Positions 55,460 to 63,872 of a stretch of DNA of 64,000 bases are shown here, one piece after another (the first letter of the stretch is position 1; the number at the start of each line of letters is the position of its first letter). Origin of the DNA: Myxococcus stipitatus DSM 14675 (lineage in GTDB: Bacteria > Myxococcota > Myxococcia > Myxococcales > Myxococcaceae); NCBI RefSeq assembly GCF_000331735.1, contig NC_020126.1, positions 9,303,501 through 9,367,500 of the forward strand, read 5' to 3'. The position numbers were made by a program, and so were the translations under genes. The notes under the pieces are model-generated. The model saw only the letters and a list, made by a program, of their open reading frames with translations, was not told the DNA's origin and did not search any database.

Positions 55460-57019
55460 ATGTCGCTCTCCACTCCCGGCAGCGCCCGAGCCGCTTCTCC
55501 CACCGAGCCGTGGCTCGAGGAGCTGGACCTCCTCGTTCGCGCCCGCTACCCGCTGCTCTACCTGGTGTCCTGGGAAGAGCACCGCGTGGACGCCATCCTC
55601 GCGGAGCTGGCGCGCGCGCACGGCAAGGCCGTCTTCACCTGGTCCGTCACCCGGGGCCTGCGCGGTGTGGGCAACGCTCGCACGAGCGCGCTTCCCGAGG
55701 ACACTCGCAACCCCATCGACGCGCTGGCCGCCATCGAGAAGCTGGGCGAGCCCTCGCTGGTGGTGCTGAAGGACTTCCACGCCTTCCTCGAGGAGAAGAC
55801 CGTGGTGCGCGCCCTGCGCGAGCTGGCGCACTTCCTCAAGAGCACCTTCACCACCGTCATCCTCCTCTCCCCCTCACTGCTCATCCCGGTGGAGCTGGAG
55901 AAGGAGGTCTCCGTCATCGACGTACCCATGCCCGGGTACAACGACCTCATGCGGCTCTTGAAGGAGATTGTCGCGGTGGTGCGCCGCACGAACAAGGCGA
56001 CCATCGAGCTGTCGCGCGAGCACGCCGACCAGCTCATCAAGGCCGCGCTCGGACTGACGATGTCGGAGGCGGAGAACGCCTTCGCCAAGGCCATCGCCTC
56101 CGACGGCAAGCTGGGTCCCGAGGACATCAAGCGCATCCAGGACGAGAAGCGGCAGGTGATTCGCAAGAGCGGCCTGCTCGAGTACTACCCACCCGATGAG
56201 ACGCTGGGCAACGTGGGCGGCCTGGAGAACCTCAAGGGCTGGCTGAGCCAGCGCACCACGGCCTTCGGTGAGCGCGCCCGTCAGTTCGGCCTGCCAGAGC
56301 CTCGCGGACTGCTGCTGCTGGGCGTCCAGGGCTGCGGCAAGAGCCTCACCGCGAAGGCCGTCTCCGCGCACTGGAACCTGCCGCTCCTGCGCCTGGACAT
56401 GGGCCGCATCTTCAGCGGGCTGATCGGCTCCTCGGAAGAGAACCTCCGCAAGGCCATCCGCGTGGCGGAGAGCGTGTCCCCCGTGGTGCTCTGGGTGGAT
56501 GAAATCGAGAAGGGCCTGTCGGGCGTGGCCTCCTCCAGCTCCGCGGACAGCGGCGTGTCCGCGCGCGTCTTCGGCACCCTGCTGACGTGGCTCCAGGAGA
56601 AGACAGCGCCCGTGTTCGTCGTGGCCACGGCCAACCGCATCGACGGGCTGCCTCCCGAGGTGCTGCGCAAGGGACGCTTCGACGAAATCTTCTTCATCGA
56701 CCTGCCCGCTCAAGCCGAGCGCGAGGACATCTTCCGCATCCACCTGCGCAAGCGGAAGCGTGAGCCCTCCCGCTTCTCCGTGCCGGAGCTGGCCGAGCTC
56801 GCCGACGGCTTCAGCGGCGCCGAAATCGAGCAGTCGGTGGTGGCCGGGCTCTATGAAGCCTTCGCGGAGAACACCGAGCTGGAGCAGCAGCACCTGGTGC
56901 GCACCCTGCGCGACACCTTCCCGCTGTCCGTGACGATGCGCGACGAGATTGGCCGGCTGCGCGAGTGGGCGCGTGGACGCACCCGGCCCGCCTCGTCCCG
57001 AGAGCGGCCTCCCTCATGA
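55460..57019 (+). CDS. AAA ATPase of the FtsH/Ycf46 type
   Basis: 519 aa, no membrane segment and no protease motif. The N-terminal half (about 18-240) is the Ycf46-type region (LDLLVRARYPLLYLVSWEEHRV, SLVVLKDFHAFLE). The AAA module has Walker A GVQGCGKS (about 288-295), Walker B VVLWVDEIEKG, sensor 1 VVATANRIDGLP and the second region of homology RKGRFDEIFFIDLP. Cyanobacterial and plastid homologues have unknown or stress-related roles. Its stop overlaps the start of a zinc-ribbon membrane protein gene (ATGA). Confidence 0.9.
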   Translation: MSLSTPGSARAASPTEPWLEELDLLVRARYPLLYLVSWEEHRVDAILAELARAHGKAVFTWSVTRGLRGVGNARTSALPEDTRNPIDALAAIEKLGEPSLVVLKDFHAFLEEKTVVRALRELAHFLKSTFTTVILLSPSLLIPVELEKEVSVIDVPMPGYNDLMRLLKEIVAVVRRTNKATIELSREHADQLIKAALGLTMSEAENAFAKAIASDGKLGPEDIKRIQDEKRQVIRKSGLLEYYPPDETLGNVGGLENLKGWLSQRTTAFGERARQFGLPEPRGLLLLGVQGCGKSLTAKAVSAHWNLPLLRLDMGRIFSGLIGSSEENLRKAIRVAESVSPVVLWVDEIEKGLSGVASSSSADSGVSARVFGTLLTWLQEKTAPVFVVATANRIDGLPPEVLRKGRFDEIFFIDLPAQAEREDIFRIHLRKRKREPSRFSVPELAELADGFSGAEIEQSVVAGLYEAFAENTELEQQHLVRTLRDTFPLSVTMRDEIGRLREWARGRTRPASSRERPPS

Positions 57020-57732
57020 AGTTCAAGCTCTCGCGCTTCCTCCATCTGGAGAACGACCGGGGTGAGCGCGCGAAGCAGGACGCGCCCGCGCAGCTCCAGG
57101 ATGGCGGCCGTCGCTTCGAGGACCTCGCCGAGCGCGCCTCCACCCCTCAGGGCAACGTCGTCCCCGAGGCCCACCTGGAGCGCTTCAAGGCCCAGGCGCC
57201 CCTGGTCCTCGAGCACCGGCCCGACCTGTCCGAGGACGCGCTCGACTTCCCCCGCTGCCTCCTCTGCGACGCGGAGAACGGCCGCTATGCGAAGACCTGC
57301 CAGCGCTGCGAAGCGGACCTCCACACGCCCCAGCAGTTGGAGCACAAGGCCCGGCTCACCCGAGAGCGACAGCAAGCGCGCGACCGGCGCGCCTCCCCCG
57401 GAGCGGAGGCCGCGTCATCCCGACTCGAGGACGAGCGCCGCGAGGACGCGAAGCGCTACGAGTACCTCATGGGGCAGCTGCGCGCCCAGGAGCAGAAGGG
57501 CAGCGGGTGGCACCTCTTCCGCAAGCACGCGTCACTGGGCACGGGCCTCCTGGCCCTGCTGCCCTCACCCTTCGCGCGAGGAGTGGCCGTGACGGCCTAC
57601 CTCGGCGTGACGCTCGGGCTGCTGCACCGAGGACAGGGAGGAGTCCGCATCGCGGGCCTGGTCCTCGCGGGACTCTTCCTCGTGCTGCTCATCCCCATCC
57701 AGGACAAGCCTCGGCGACGGCGGTGGTGGTGA
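57016..57732 (+). CDS. Zinc-ribbon protein with C-terminal membrane segments
   Basis: 238 aa. A zinc ribbon CLLCDAENGRYAKTCQRCEADL (about 81-102) follows a charged N-terminus; a coiled coil leads to two hydrophobic segments (GTGLLALLPSPFARGVAVTAYLGVTLGLL and IAGLVLAGLFLVLLIPI) and a basic end (RRRRWW). Coupled to the AAA ATPase gene by ATGA, so it is probably its membrane anchor or substrate adaptor (inference). One base separates its stop from the end of the convergent larC. Confidence 0.75.
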   Translation: MKFKLSRFLHLENDRGERAKQDAPAQLQDGGRRFEDLAERASTPQGNVVPEAHLERFKAQAPLVLEHRPDLSEDALDFPRCLLCDAENGRYAKTCQRCEADLHTPQQLEHKARLTRERQQARDRRASPGAEAASSRLEDERREDAKRYEYLMGQLRAQEQKGSGWHLFRKHASLGTGLLALLPSPFARGVAVTAYLGVTLGLLHRGQGGVRIAGLVLAGLFLVLLIPIQDKPRRRRWW

Positions 57733-57733
57733 T

Positions 57734-58906
57734 TCAGCCGGGAAGGCCGAGCGCCACCAGCGCCGCGGCCATCACCTGCTTCACCGGAACCTTCGCCTCC
57801 TCCGCGATACGCCGGCAGTCCTCGAACTCGGGATGCGCGTTGAGGACCGCTCCGTTGAGCAGGCCCCGCTTCACCCGCACCTTGCCCCACGGCGTCGCCA
57901 CCTCCACCCAGTCGCGCTCCAGCGCCTGACGCTCCACGCGGTGGTAGCGCACACCCAGCGACGTGGACTCGCGCAGCAGCGTGTCCACCACCGCGTCGCG
58001 CAGCCCGGCTTCCGTCAGCACGCTCAACAGGTGGCCGGGGCGGCTCTTCTTCATCACCACCGGCGCCACCCACGCGTCCAGCGCGCCCACGCCCAGCATC
58101 CGCTCCACCAGGTGCCCCAGCAACTGCGGCGTGGCGTCGTCCAGGTTGGCCTCCACCACCCACAGCCCGTCGGAGCGCGACGCCTCCATGCGCCCCAGCG
58201 ACGCACGCAGCACGTTGGGCCTGTCGCGGAAGTCCTTCGTGCCCACGCCATAGCCCACCTTCTCCACGATGAAGTCGGGTGGGTGGCCAATCTTCGTGAG
58301 CACCTTGAGCAGCGCCGCGCCGGTGGGCGTCGTCAACTCGCCCACGCCCTCGAAGCGCACGGGCACGTCGCGCAGGAGCTCCAGCGTCGCGGGCACGGGG
58401 ATGGGCATGGCGCCATGGGCCACGCGAATCGTCCCACTGCCCAGGGGCGGCGGCGCCGCGTGGACTTCCGGGTCTCCCAACAACTCCAGCACCACCGCCG
58501 CGCCGCAGATGTCGACGATGGAGTCCACCGCGCCCACTTCGTGGAAGTGGATGTCGTCGATGGACACGCCGTGCACCTTCGCCTCGGCCTCGCCGATGGC
58601 GCGGAACACCGCCAGCGCGCGCTGCTTCGCGCGGTCCGGCAGCGTCGTCGCGGACTCGATGAGGCGGCGGATGTCCGCGTAGGCCCGGTGCGGATGCGCC
58701 TCGCGCGCGTCCAGCACCACGTCCAGGTGCGTGCCGCTGATGGCGTGGCGCACCGCGCGGCTCACCGCCAGCTTCCAGCCCGGCACCTTCAAGCCTCGCA
58801 GCGCCGCTTCAATTGCCTCCGGCGCGAGCCCCAGGTCGATGCCCGCCGCCAGGAACATGTCCCCGGCGATGCCTCCCACCGGCTCCAGGTAGAGAATGCG
58901 TCGCAT
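57734..58906 (-). CDS. larC: Pyridinium-3,5-bisthiocarboxylate nickel insertase
   Basis: 390 aa. LarC/DUF111 landmarks: LYLEPVGGIAGDMFLAAGIDLG, HRAYADIRRLIE, HFHEVGAVDSIVDICGAAV, LTTPTGAALLKVL, VVEANLDDATPQLLGHL and the nickel-handling C-terminus. LarC uses CTP to insert Ni into the cofactor of lactate racemase-type enzymes. The ATG at 58906 gives the family start MRRILYLEP; a GTG at 58915 overlapping the larB stop (GTGA) is an alternative. No larE or larA lies in the window. Confidence 0.92.
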   Translation of the reverse strand: MRRILYLEPVGGIAGDMFLAAGIDLGLAPEAIEAALRGLKVPGWKLAVSRAVRHAISGTHLDVVLDAREAHPHRAYADIRRLIESATTLPDRAKQRALAVFRAIGEAEAKVHGVSIDDIHFHEVGAVDSIVDICGAAVVLELLGDPEVHAAPPPLGSGTIRVAHGAMPIPVPATLELLRDVPVRFEGVGELTTPTGAALLKVLTKIGHPPDFIVEKVGYGVGTKDFRDRPNVLRASLGRMEASRSDGLWVVEANLDDATPQLLGHLVERMLGVGALDAWVAPVVMKKSRPGHLLSVLTEAGLRDAVVDTLLRESTSLGVRYHRVERQALERDWVEVATPWGKVRVKRGLLNGAVLNAHPEFEDCRRIAEEAKVPVKQVMAAALVALGLPG

Positions 58907-58911
58907 GGCGC

Positions 58912-59664
58912 TCACCGCCGTCCCTTCGTGCGCGAGACGAGGGCCGCGTAGAAGCCCCCACCGAAGCCGTTGTCGATGTTCATGGTCGCCACGTTGGAGG
59001 CGCAGGAGTTCACCATCGCCAGCAGCGCGGACAGGCCCTGGAAGTTGGCGCCGTAGCCCACCGACGTGGGCACCGCGACCACGGGGATGCCCACCAGTCC
59101 GCCCAGCGCGCTCGCCAGCGCGCCCTCCATGCCCGCCACCACCACGGCGACATGGCACTCCTGGATCTCCTCCCGGCGCCGCAAGAGCCGGTGGATGCCC
59201 GCAACGCCCACGTCGTAGACGCGCCGCACCTCCGCGCCCATCGCCTCGGCCGTCACCGCGGCCTCCTCCGCCACCGGGATGTCGCTGGTGCCCGCCGTGA
59301 CGACGGCCACGCGGCCCGCGCGCACCTTGCCCTGCTTGAGATGGAAGATGCGCGCGACCGGGTGGTACTGCGCCTTGGGGAAGCGCTCCAGCAGCACCTC
59401 CGCCTTCTCCTCCTGCAGGCGCGTCACCAGCACCGTCTGCTTGCGCTCCACCAGCGCGCCGACGATGCCCAGCAACTGCTCCACCGTCTTGGGCCCGCCC
59501 AGCACCACCTCCGGGAACCCGAAGCGCAGGTTGCGATGCGTATCGAGCGTCGCATAGCCCAGCTCCGCGAAGGGCAGGTCCTTGAGCTTGCCCACGGCGT
59601 CATCCACCGAGACACGGCCCGACTTCACGCTCCCCAAGAGCTGCTTCAGCGACTTCTCGTCCAT
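58912..59664 (-). CDS. larB: Pyridinium-3,5-biscarboxylic acid mononucleotide synthase
   Basis: 250 aa, homologous to PurE in its C-terminal half. Markers: VDDAVGKLKDLPFAELGYATLDTHR, FGFPEVVLGGPKTVEQLLGI, VVTAGTSDIPVAEEAAVTAEAMG, VVVAGMEGALASALGGLVGIPVVAVPTSVGYGA and NSCASNVATMNIDNGFGGG. LarB carboxylates and hydrolyses nicotinic acid adenine dinucleotide, the first step of the nickel-pincer cofactor pathway. It starts 25 bases after the end of the CheC-type gene, so it may be read through from the chemosensory operon. Confidence 0.93.
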   Translation of the reverse strand: MDEKSLKQLLGSVKSGRVSVDDAVGKLKDLPFAELGYATLDTHRNLRFGFPEVVLGGPKTVEQLLGIVGALVERKQTVLVTRLQEEKAEVLLERFPKAQYHPVARIFHLKQGKVRAGRVAVVTAGTSDIPVAEEAAVTAEAMGAEVRRVYDVGVAGIHRLLRRREEIQECHVAVVVAGMEGALASALGGLVGIPVVAVPTSVGYGANFQGLSALLAMVNSCASNVATMNIDNGFGGGFYAALVSRTKGRR

Positions 59665-59689
59665 GGGGGCCCGTGTACCCCGAAACGGG

Positions 59690-60289
59690 CTACACGCCCA
59701 GCCGCGCCAGAAGCGCCCGCGAGCTCTCCCGCTCCAACACCAACAGAAGCTGCCCGCTCACCGAGGGCGTCGACGAGGCCATGAAGCGCGCCTCCAGCAC
59801 CACCACGCGGCTCGCGTCGCCCTCCACCTGGGACACCGCCGCTTCCACCAGCACCCGCGCGCTGCCCCGCCGCAGCGTGGGCACCGACGGCATCAGTCGC
59901 CACGACGTCAGCTTGCCGATGGCGGACAGACAGGCGCTCGCGACGATGTTGGCGGCTTCCGACACCGCGCTGTCGCGCTCCTCCTGCCCGGACGTCTCGC
60001 CTCCCAGCAGCAGCGTCTCCAGGGACTGGCCATCCGCCTGGGACAGCCCGAGCATCATCACGCCCCGCAGCGCCCCGGTGATGGAGAGCCACGCCGCCAC
60101 CGCCGGCGCGTCGCCGCCGAGCATCCCCGCAGCGTCCTCGGGCCCCGCGAGCAGCACGCGAGGGACGGACAGGTCCACCTGACGCCCCCCCATCAAGCGG
60201 GAGAGCGCGTTGGCGGCATGGCCACAGCCGATGTTGGCCACCTCGCGCAGGGCATCGAGCTGCGCGTCGCTGGGAAGAGACAGGCTCAC
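59690..60289 (-). CDS. cheC: CheC-family phosphatase
   Basis: 199 aa. Two CheC active-site helices are present: DALREVANIGCGHAANALSRL near residue 12 and DSAVSEAANIVASACLSAIG near residue 106, each with the E..N pair and a downstream proline. Such proteins dephosphorylate CheY-P. GTG start overlapping the cheA stop (GTGA). Confidence 0.88.
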   Translation of the reverse strand: MSLSLPSDAQLDALREVANIGCGHAANALSRLMGGRQVDLSVPRVLLAGPEDAAGMLGGDAPAVAAWLSITGALRGVMMLGLSQADGQSLETLLLGGETSGQEERDSAVSEAANIVASACLSAIGKLTSWRLMPSVPTLRRGSARVLVEAAVSQVEGDASRVVVLEARFMASSTPSVSGQLLLVLERESSRALLARLGV

Positions 60290-62901
60290 GCGGACAGTAA
60301 CCTCGGCACATCCAGGATGAAGACCGGACGGCCGCTCCCCAGGATGGTCACGCCAGAGAGTCCTGGCAGCAAGTCCAGCGGCCGCGACAGCGGCTTGAGC
60401 ACCACTTCCTCCTGCCCGAGCAGCCGGTCCACGCCCAGCGCCACCCGTCCGGAGTCACCCTCCATCACCACGAAGGGACGCACGCCCCGCAGCCCTGGCA
60501 CCGGCACGCCCACGAGCGTGTCCAGCGCGTGCACGGGGAGCAGCGAGTTGCCGTGCGGCAACAGCGCCGTCTCGCGGCTGCGGCTGAGCGCCTCGCTGTC
60601 CGCCTCCGTGGCTCCCACCACCTTCGCGATGGGCAGGCCGAAGACCTCCTCGCCCACCTCCACCAGCAGCAGGTGCACCACGGCCACCGTCAGGGGGAGG
60701 CGCAGGGTGAAGCGGGTGCCTCGGCCCGCCTCGCTGTCGATTTCGAGCGTGCCACCCACGCTCTCCACCACGCGCTTGACGGCGTCCATGCCCACGCCCC
60801 GGCCGGAGATGTCCGTCACGTCCTTCGCCGTGGAGACGCCCGGCAGACACGCGAGCAAGAACGCCTCGCGGTCCGTCATGCGCGCGGCGAGCTCCGGCGT
60901 CAGCAGGCCCCGCGACACGGCCGCGGTCTTCAGCTTCGCGGGGTTCATGCCCCGGCCGTCGTCCTCCAGCTCGATGATGACGCGGTCCCGGGCGCGCTTG
61001 ACGGCCACGAGCACACGCCCGCGCGGGCCCTTCTTCGCGGCGATGCGCTCGTCGGGGGACTCCAGGCCGTGGTCGATGCAGTTGCGCAGCAGGTGCAGCA
61101 GCGGGTCCGCCAGCTCGTCGAGGATGGCGCGGTCGAGCTCGATTTCCGCGCCGGTGATGACCAGGTCGACCTCGCGCTCCTTGCGGCGGGCGATGTCTCG
61201 CGCCGCGCGAGGAAGCCGGTCGGTGATGAGCGACAGCGGCGTCATGCGCGCGGTCATCACCTTGTCGTGCAGGTCCTTCACCAGCGTGTGCAGCCGGTAG
61301 ACGCCCTCTTCGAGCGCGGGGCGCACGGTCTCCGGCAGCACCTTGCCCACTTCACGCAGGCGCGCCGTGGCGAGCATCAGCTCGCCCACCGTGTCGAGGA
61401 AGTAGTCCAGCAGCTCCGTGCGCACGCGGACCGTGCGCGAGGAGGAGTCGCCCGTCGCGCGGCCCCCCTCGCCGGCCGAGGGCGGGACGACGGCGGGGAC
61501 CGGCGTGGCCACCGCGAGCTTCACGGAGACGACGTCCACCTCCGCCACGTTCTTCAGCGAGGCGTTGATGCCCGCGTCGCCGACGTTCGTCTCCAGCTCC
61601 GCCTGGATGTAGCCATCCGGGATGCGGCCCGCCTTGAGCTCCTCCAGCGCGGGCCGCAGGTCCACCAACGTGCCCAGGTTGGTGAGCCGCTTGTGCACCA
61701 GGAAGGCGCGCACGCCGGGCACCTGGCACGTGGGGGAGATGCGCAGGCGCACGGCCCAGCGCTGGGTGGTCCCGCGCGGCTCCTCGGCGCGCTCACCGGG
61801 GAGCGCGCCCCCGGAGGCCGACTTGAGCGCGGTGCCGAGATCATTCGGCGAGGCTTCCGTGAGTCCGGGTGGTGTGCCCGTGGAGACGTTGCCGCTTGCG
61901 GGCGAGACCGGCGGGGCACCGATGCCCAGCACGCCTCGCACGCCGCCGTCTTCCGTGGTCAGCCGGGGGGGCACGGGCGTCGCCGCGCTCGCGGACGAAC
62001 CCGTGCTTCCATGGGGGTTGCCCTCGGAGCCGGGGGGCGTGCTCCCGCTCGGCGGAGATGAGCTCGTGGAGCCCGAGGGATCTCCGGCTCCTGATGTGCC
62101 TGGAGTCTCCGTGGACGTGGAGCCACCTGAGCTCGTCGCGCCGCCTGCGCCCGTCGAGCCACCTGCGCCCGTCGAGCCGCCTGCGCCCGTCGCACCGCCC
62201 GAGCCTGCAGTACCGCCTGCGCCCGTCGAGCCGCCCGAGCCTGAAGTGCCGCCCGAGCCTGAAGTACCGCCTGCGCCCGTCGCACCACCCGAGCCTGAAG
62301 TACCGCCTGCGCCCGTCGCACCGCCCGAGCCTGAAGTACCGCCCGAGCCTGAAGTACCGCCTGCGCCCGCCGCACCGCCCGAGCCCGTCGCACCGCCCGA
62401 GCCCGTCGAACCCGAAGGATCTCCACCACCCGCGGAACCAGAACCCTCGCCCCCGTCGGAGCCCTCCGGCTTGAGCACCGTCACCTTCGCGACGCGGGTC
62501 GCGGTGGGCGCGTGGCCCGTCATCACGGTGACTCGCTGCCCCAGCTGCGCCAGGAGCGCGGACGCATCATCCGGCTGGCGTCCCTCGGCCACGGCGCGCA
62601 CCTGCGCCAGCAGCGTGTCCGAGGCACTCAGCAGCAGGTCCACCAGGTCCCGGTCCAGCCGACCGCGGTCCTGCCGCACGGCATCGACGAGGTCCTCCAC
62701 CCGGTGCGCCACGATGGCGATGGACTCGAAGCCCATCGACGACGCCATGCCCTTCACCGAGTGGGCGTGACGGAACATCGAGTCGACCGCACTCGAGGAG
62801 CCTTCCCGCTCCAGCTGTACCAGGTCCCGTCCGAGCGACTCCAGGTGCTCGGTGGCCTCCGAAATGAAGAGGCCCAGGTAACGGGACATGTCCATCGTCA
62901 T
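60286..62901 (-). CDS. cheA: Chemotaxis histidine kinase CheA with long Gly/Ser/Thr/Ala linker
   Basis: 871 aa. Hpt domain (1-130) with phospho-acceptor His47 (RHAHSVKGMASSMG). Residues about 150-270 are 16 tandem six-residue units of the form GSGGAT/GAGGTS, then a Ser/Pro-rich stretch. A P2-like domain (about 375-460), P3 dimerisation (VRTELLDYFLDTVGELMLATARL), P4 ATPase (LLHLLRNCIDHGLESPDER, DDGRGM, GRGVGMDAV) and P5 CheW-like domain (about 720-871) follow. It phosphorylates the adjacent CheY. The set CheW-CheY-CheA-CheC is like the M. xanthus dif set without its receptor; identity is not established. Confidence 0.94.
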   Translation of the reverse strand: MTMDMSRYLGLFISEATEHLESLGRDLVQLEREGSSSAVDSMFRHAHSVKGMASSMGFESIAIVAHRVEDLVDAVRQDRGRLDRDLVDLLLSASDTLLAQVRAVAEGRQPDDASALLAQLGQRVTVMTGHAPTATRVAKVTVLKPEGSDGGEGSGSAGGGDPSGSTGSGGATGSGGAAGAGGTSGSGGTSGSGGATGAGGTSGSGGATGAGGTSGSGGTSGSGGSTGAGGTAGSGGATGAGGSTGAGGSTGAGGATSSGGSTSTETPGTSGAGDPSGSTSSSPPSGSTPPGSEGNPHGSTGSSASAATPVPPRLTTEDGGVRGVLGIGAPPVSPASGNVSTGTPPGLTEASPNDLGTALKSASGGALPGERAEEPRGTTQRWAVRLRISPTCQVPGVRAFLVHKRLTNLGTLVDLRPALEELKAGRIPDGYIQAELETNVGDAGINASLKNVAEVDVVSVKLAVATPVPAVVPPSAGEGGRATGDSSSRTVRVRTELLDYFLDTVGELMLATARLREVGKVLPETVRPALEEGVYRLHTLVKDLHDKVMTARMTPLSLITDRLPRAARDIARRKEREVDLVITGAEIELDRAILDELADPLLHLLRNCIDHGLESPDERIAAKKGPRGRVLVAVKRARDRVIIELEDDGRGMNPAKLKTAAVSRGLLTPELAARMTDREAFLLACLPGVSTAKDVTDISGRGVGMDAVKRVVESVGGTLEIDSEAGRGTRFTLRLPLTVAVVHLLLVEVGEEVFGLPIAKVVGATEADSEALSRSRETALLPHGNSLLPVHALDTLVGVPVPGLRGVRPFVVMEGDSGRVALGVDRLLGQEEVVLKPLSRPLDLLPGLSGVTILGSGRPVFILDVPRLLSA
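62140..62411 (-). repeat. 18-bp tandem repeats coding the CheA linker
   Basis: About fifteen units of 18 bases, of the type CCGCCCGAGCCTGAAGTA and CCGCCTGCGCCCGTCGCA on the plus strand, run without interruption. Each codes six residues of the flexible linker between the Hpt domain and the rest of CheA. Such tracts are prone to length change by slippage. Confidence 0.85.
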
Positions 62902-62947
62902 GCCCGACCTCGCCAGGAAGCGCGACGACGCCCGAGGGCGACGACGC

Positions 62948-63316
62948 TCACGCCTCTCCCAGGACCTTCTTCACCACGGCCAACACGTCCTCGGCGCGGA
63001 ACGGCTTGACGATGAAGTCCGAGGCACCCGCCTCGATGGCCTCCATCACCAGGCTCTCCTGCCCCAGCGCGGAGCACATGATGACCACCGCGCTGCTGTC
63101 GTGCTTGATGATCTCCCGCGTCGCCTCGATGCCGCTCTTGAAGGGCATCACGATGTCCATCGTCGTGAGGTCGGGCTTGAGCTCCTTGTACTTCTCCACC
63201 GCCTCCAGGCCATTGGCCGCTTCACCGACGACCTCGAACCCTCCAGACGCGAAGATGTCCTTGATCATGTTGCGCATGAAGATGGCATCGTCGACGACCA
63301 GGACCCGCTTAGCCAT
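62948..63316 (-). CDS. cheY: CheY-type single-domain response regulator
   Basis: 122 aa. VLVVDDAIFMRNMIKDIF at the N-terminus, phospho-acceptor Asp54 (TMDIVMPF), Ser82 (MCSALGQ) and Lys104 (FIVKPF). The sequence is of the thermotogal/Gram-positive CheY type, which often works with CheC. It sits between cheW and cheA, 46 bases from cheA. Confidence 0.95.
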   Translation of the reverse strand: MAKRVLVVDDAIFMRNMIKDIFASGGFEVVGEAANGLEAVEKYKELKPDLTTMDIVMPFKSGIEATREIIKHDSSAVVIMCSALGQESLVMEAIEAGASDFIVKPFRAEDVLAVVKKVLGEA

Positions 63317-63391
63317 GTGAAGAACTCCGCCTCCGAATCGCCTTGCCTAGAGGAGCGCGGACACTATCACCCGCGCTTTCCAGGGGGCTAC

Positions 63392-63814
63392 TCACTTGGA
63401 ATGGGTGAACAAGGCAACCACCGCGGCGTCCAGGCCCTCCGGGTCCAGCACCGTCACTCCCAACCCACCCAGCCGGGCAACGCCTCGGATGGCCGGCGTC
63501 AGCTTCCCCGGCGCCGTACTCACCCGCTCCACCGCCTCGATTCCATCCACGTCCGTCACCAACAGTCCCAGATCCCTGCGGCCTCGGTCCAGAAGAACCA
63601 CGCGGGCCGACGGTGTGGCACCGTCCGGCAACCCCAACAACTGCCGCAACTCCACCACCGTCACCACACGTCCCCGCAGGTTCATCACCCCGGTAATCGC
63701 AGCGGGCGCACGAGGGACCCGGGTGAACCGCTCTGGAGGCACGACGACCTCCCGCACCGCGGATAGCGGCAACCCGTAGCGCTCTTTCTCCACCCGGAAG
63801 ATGACGTGCCGCAC
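63392..63814 (-). CDS. cheW: CheW-type coupling protein
   Basis: 140 aa. CheW pattern: VIFRVEKERYGLPLSAVREVV, RVPRAPAAITGVMNLRGRVVTVVELRQLLGL, RVVLLDRGRRDLGLLVTDVDGI. It links receptors to CheA. GTG start. On the minus strand GATACAAC at about 63826-63833 could be a -10 element, giving a very short leader; no clear -35. Confidence 0.92.
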   Translation of the reverse strand: MRHVIFRVEKERYGLPLSAVREVVVPPERFTRVPRAPAAITGVMNLRGRVVTVVELRQLLGLPDGATPSARVVLLDRGRRDLGLLVTDVDGIEAVERVSTAPGKLTPAIRGVARLGGLGVTVLDPEGLDAAVVALFTHSK

Positions 63815-63872
63815 AGAGGCCGTGTTGTATCAGCTTTGCAATGGCGCCAAGCGCCGATGACCCACCTTCACA

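Noticed and set aside
60529..62061. Plus-strand open frame of about 510 codons inside the cheA region
   Set aside because: Antisense frame of CheA P3-P5 and linker with no domain signal.
62140..62411. CRISPR-like run of short repeats
   Set aside because: Units are contiguous 18-mers without spacers and are in frame with the CheA linker.
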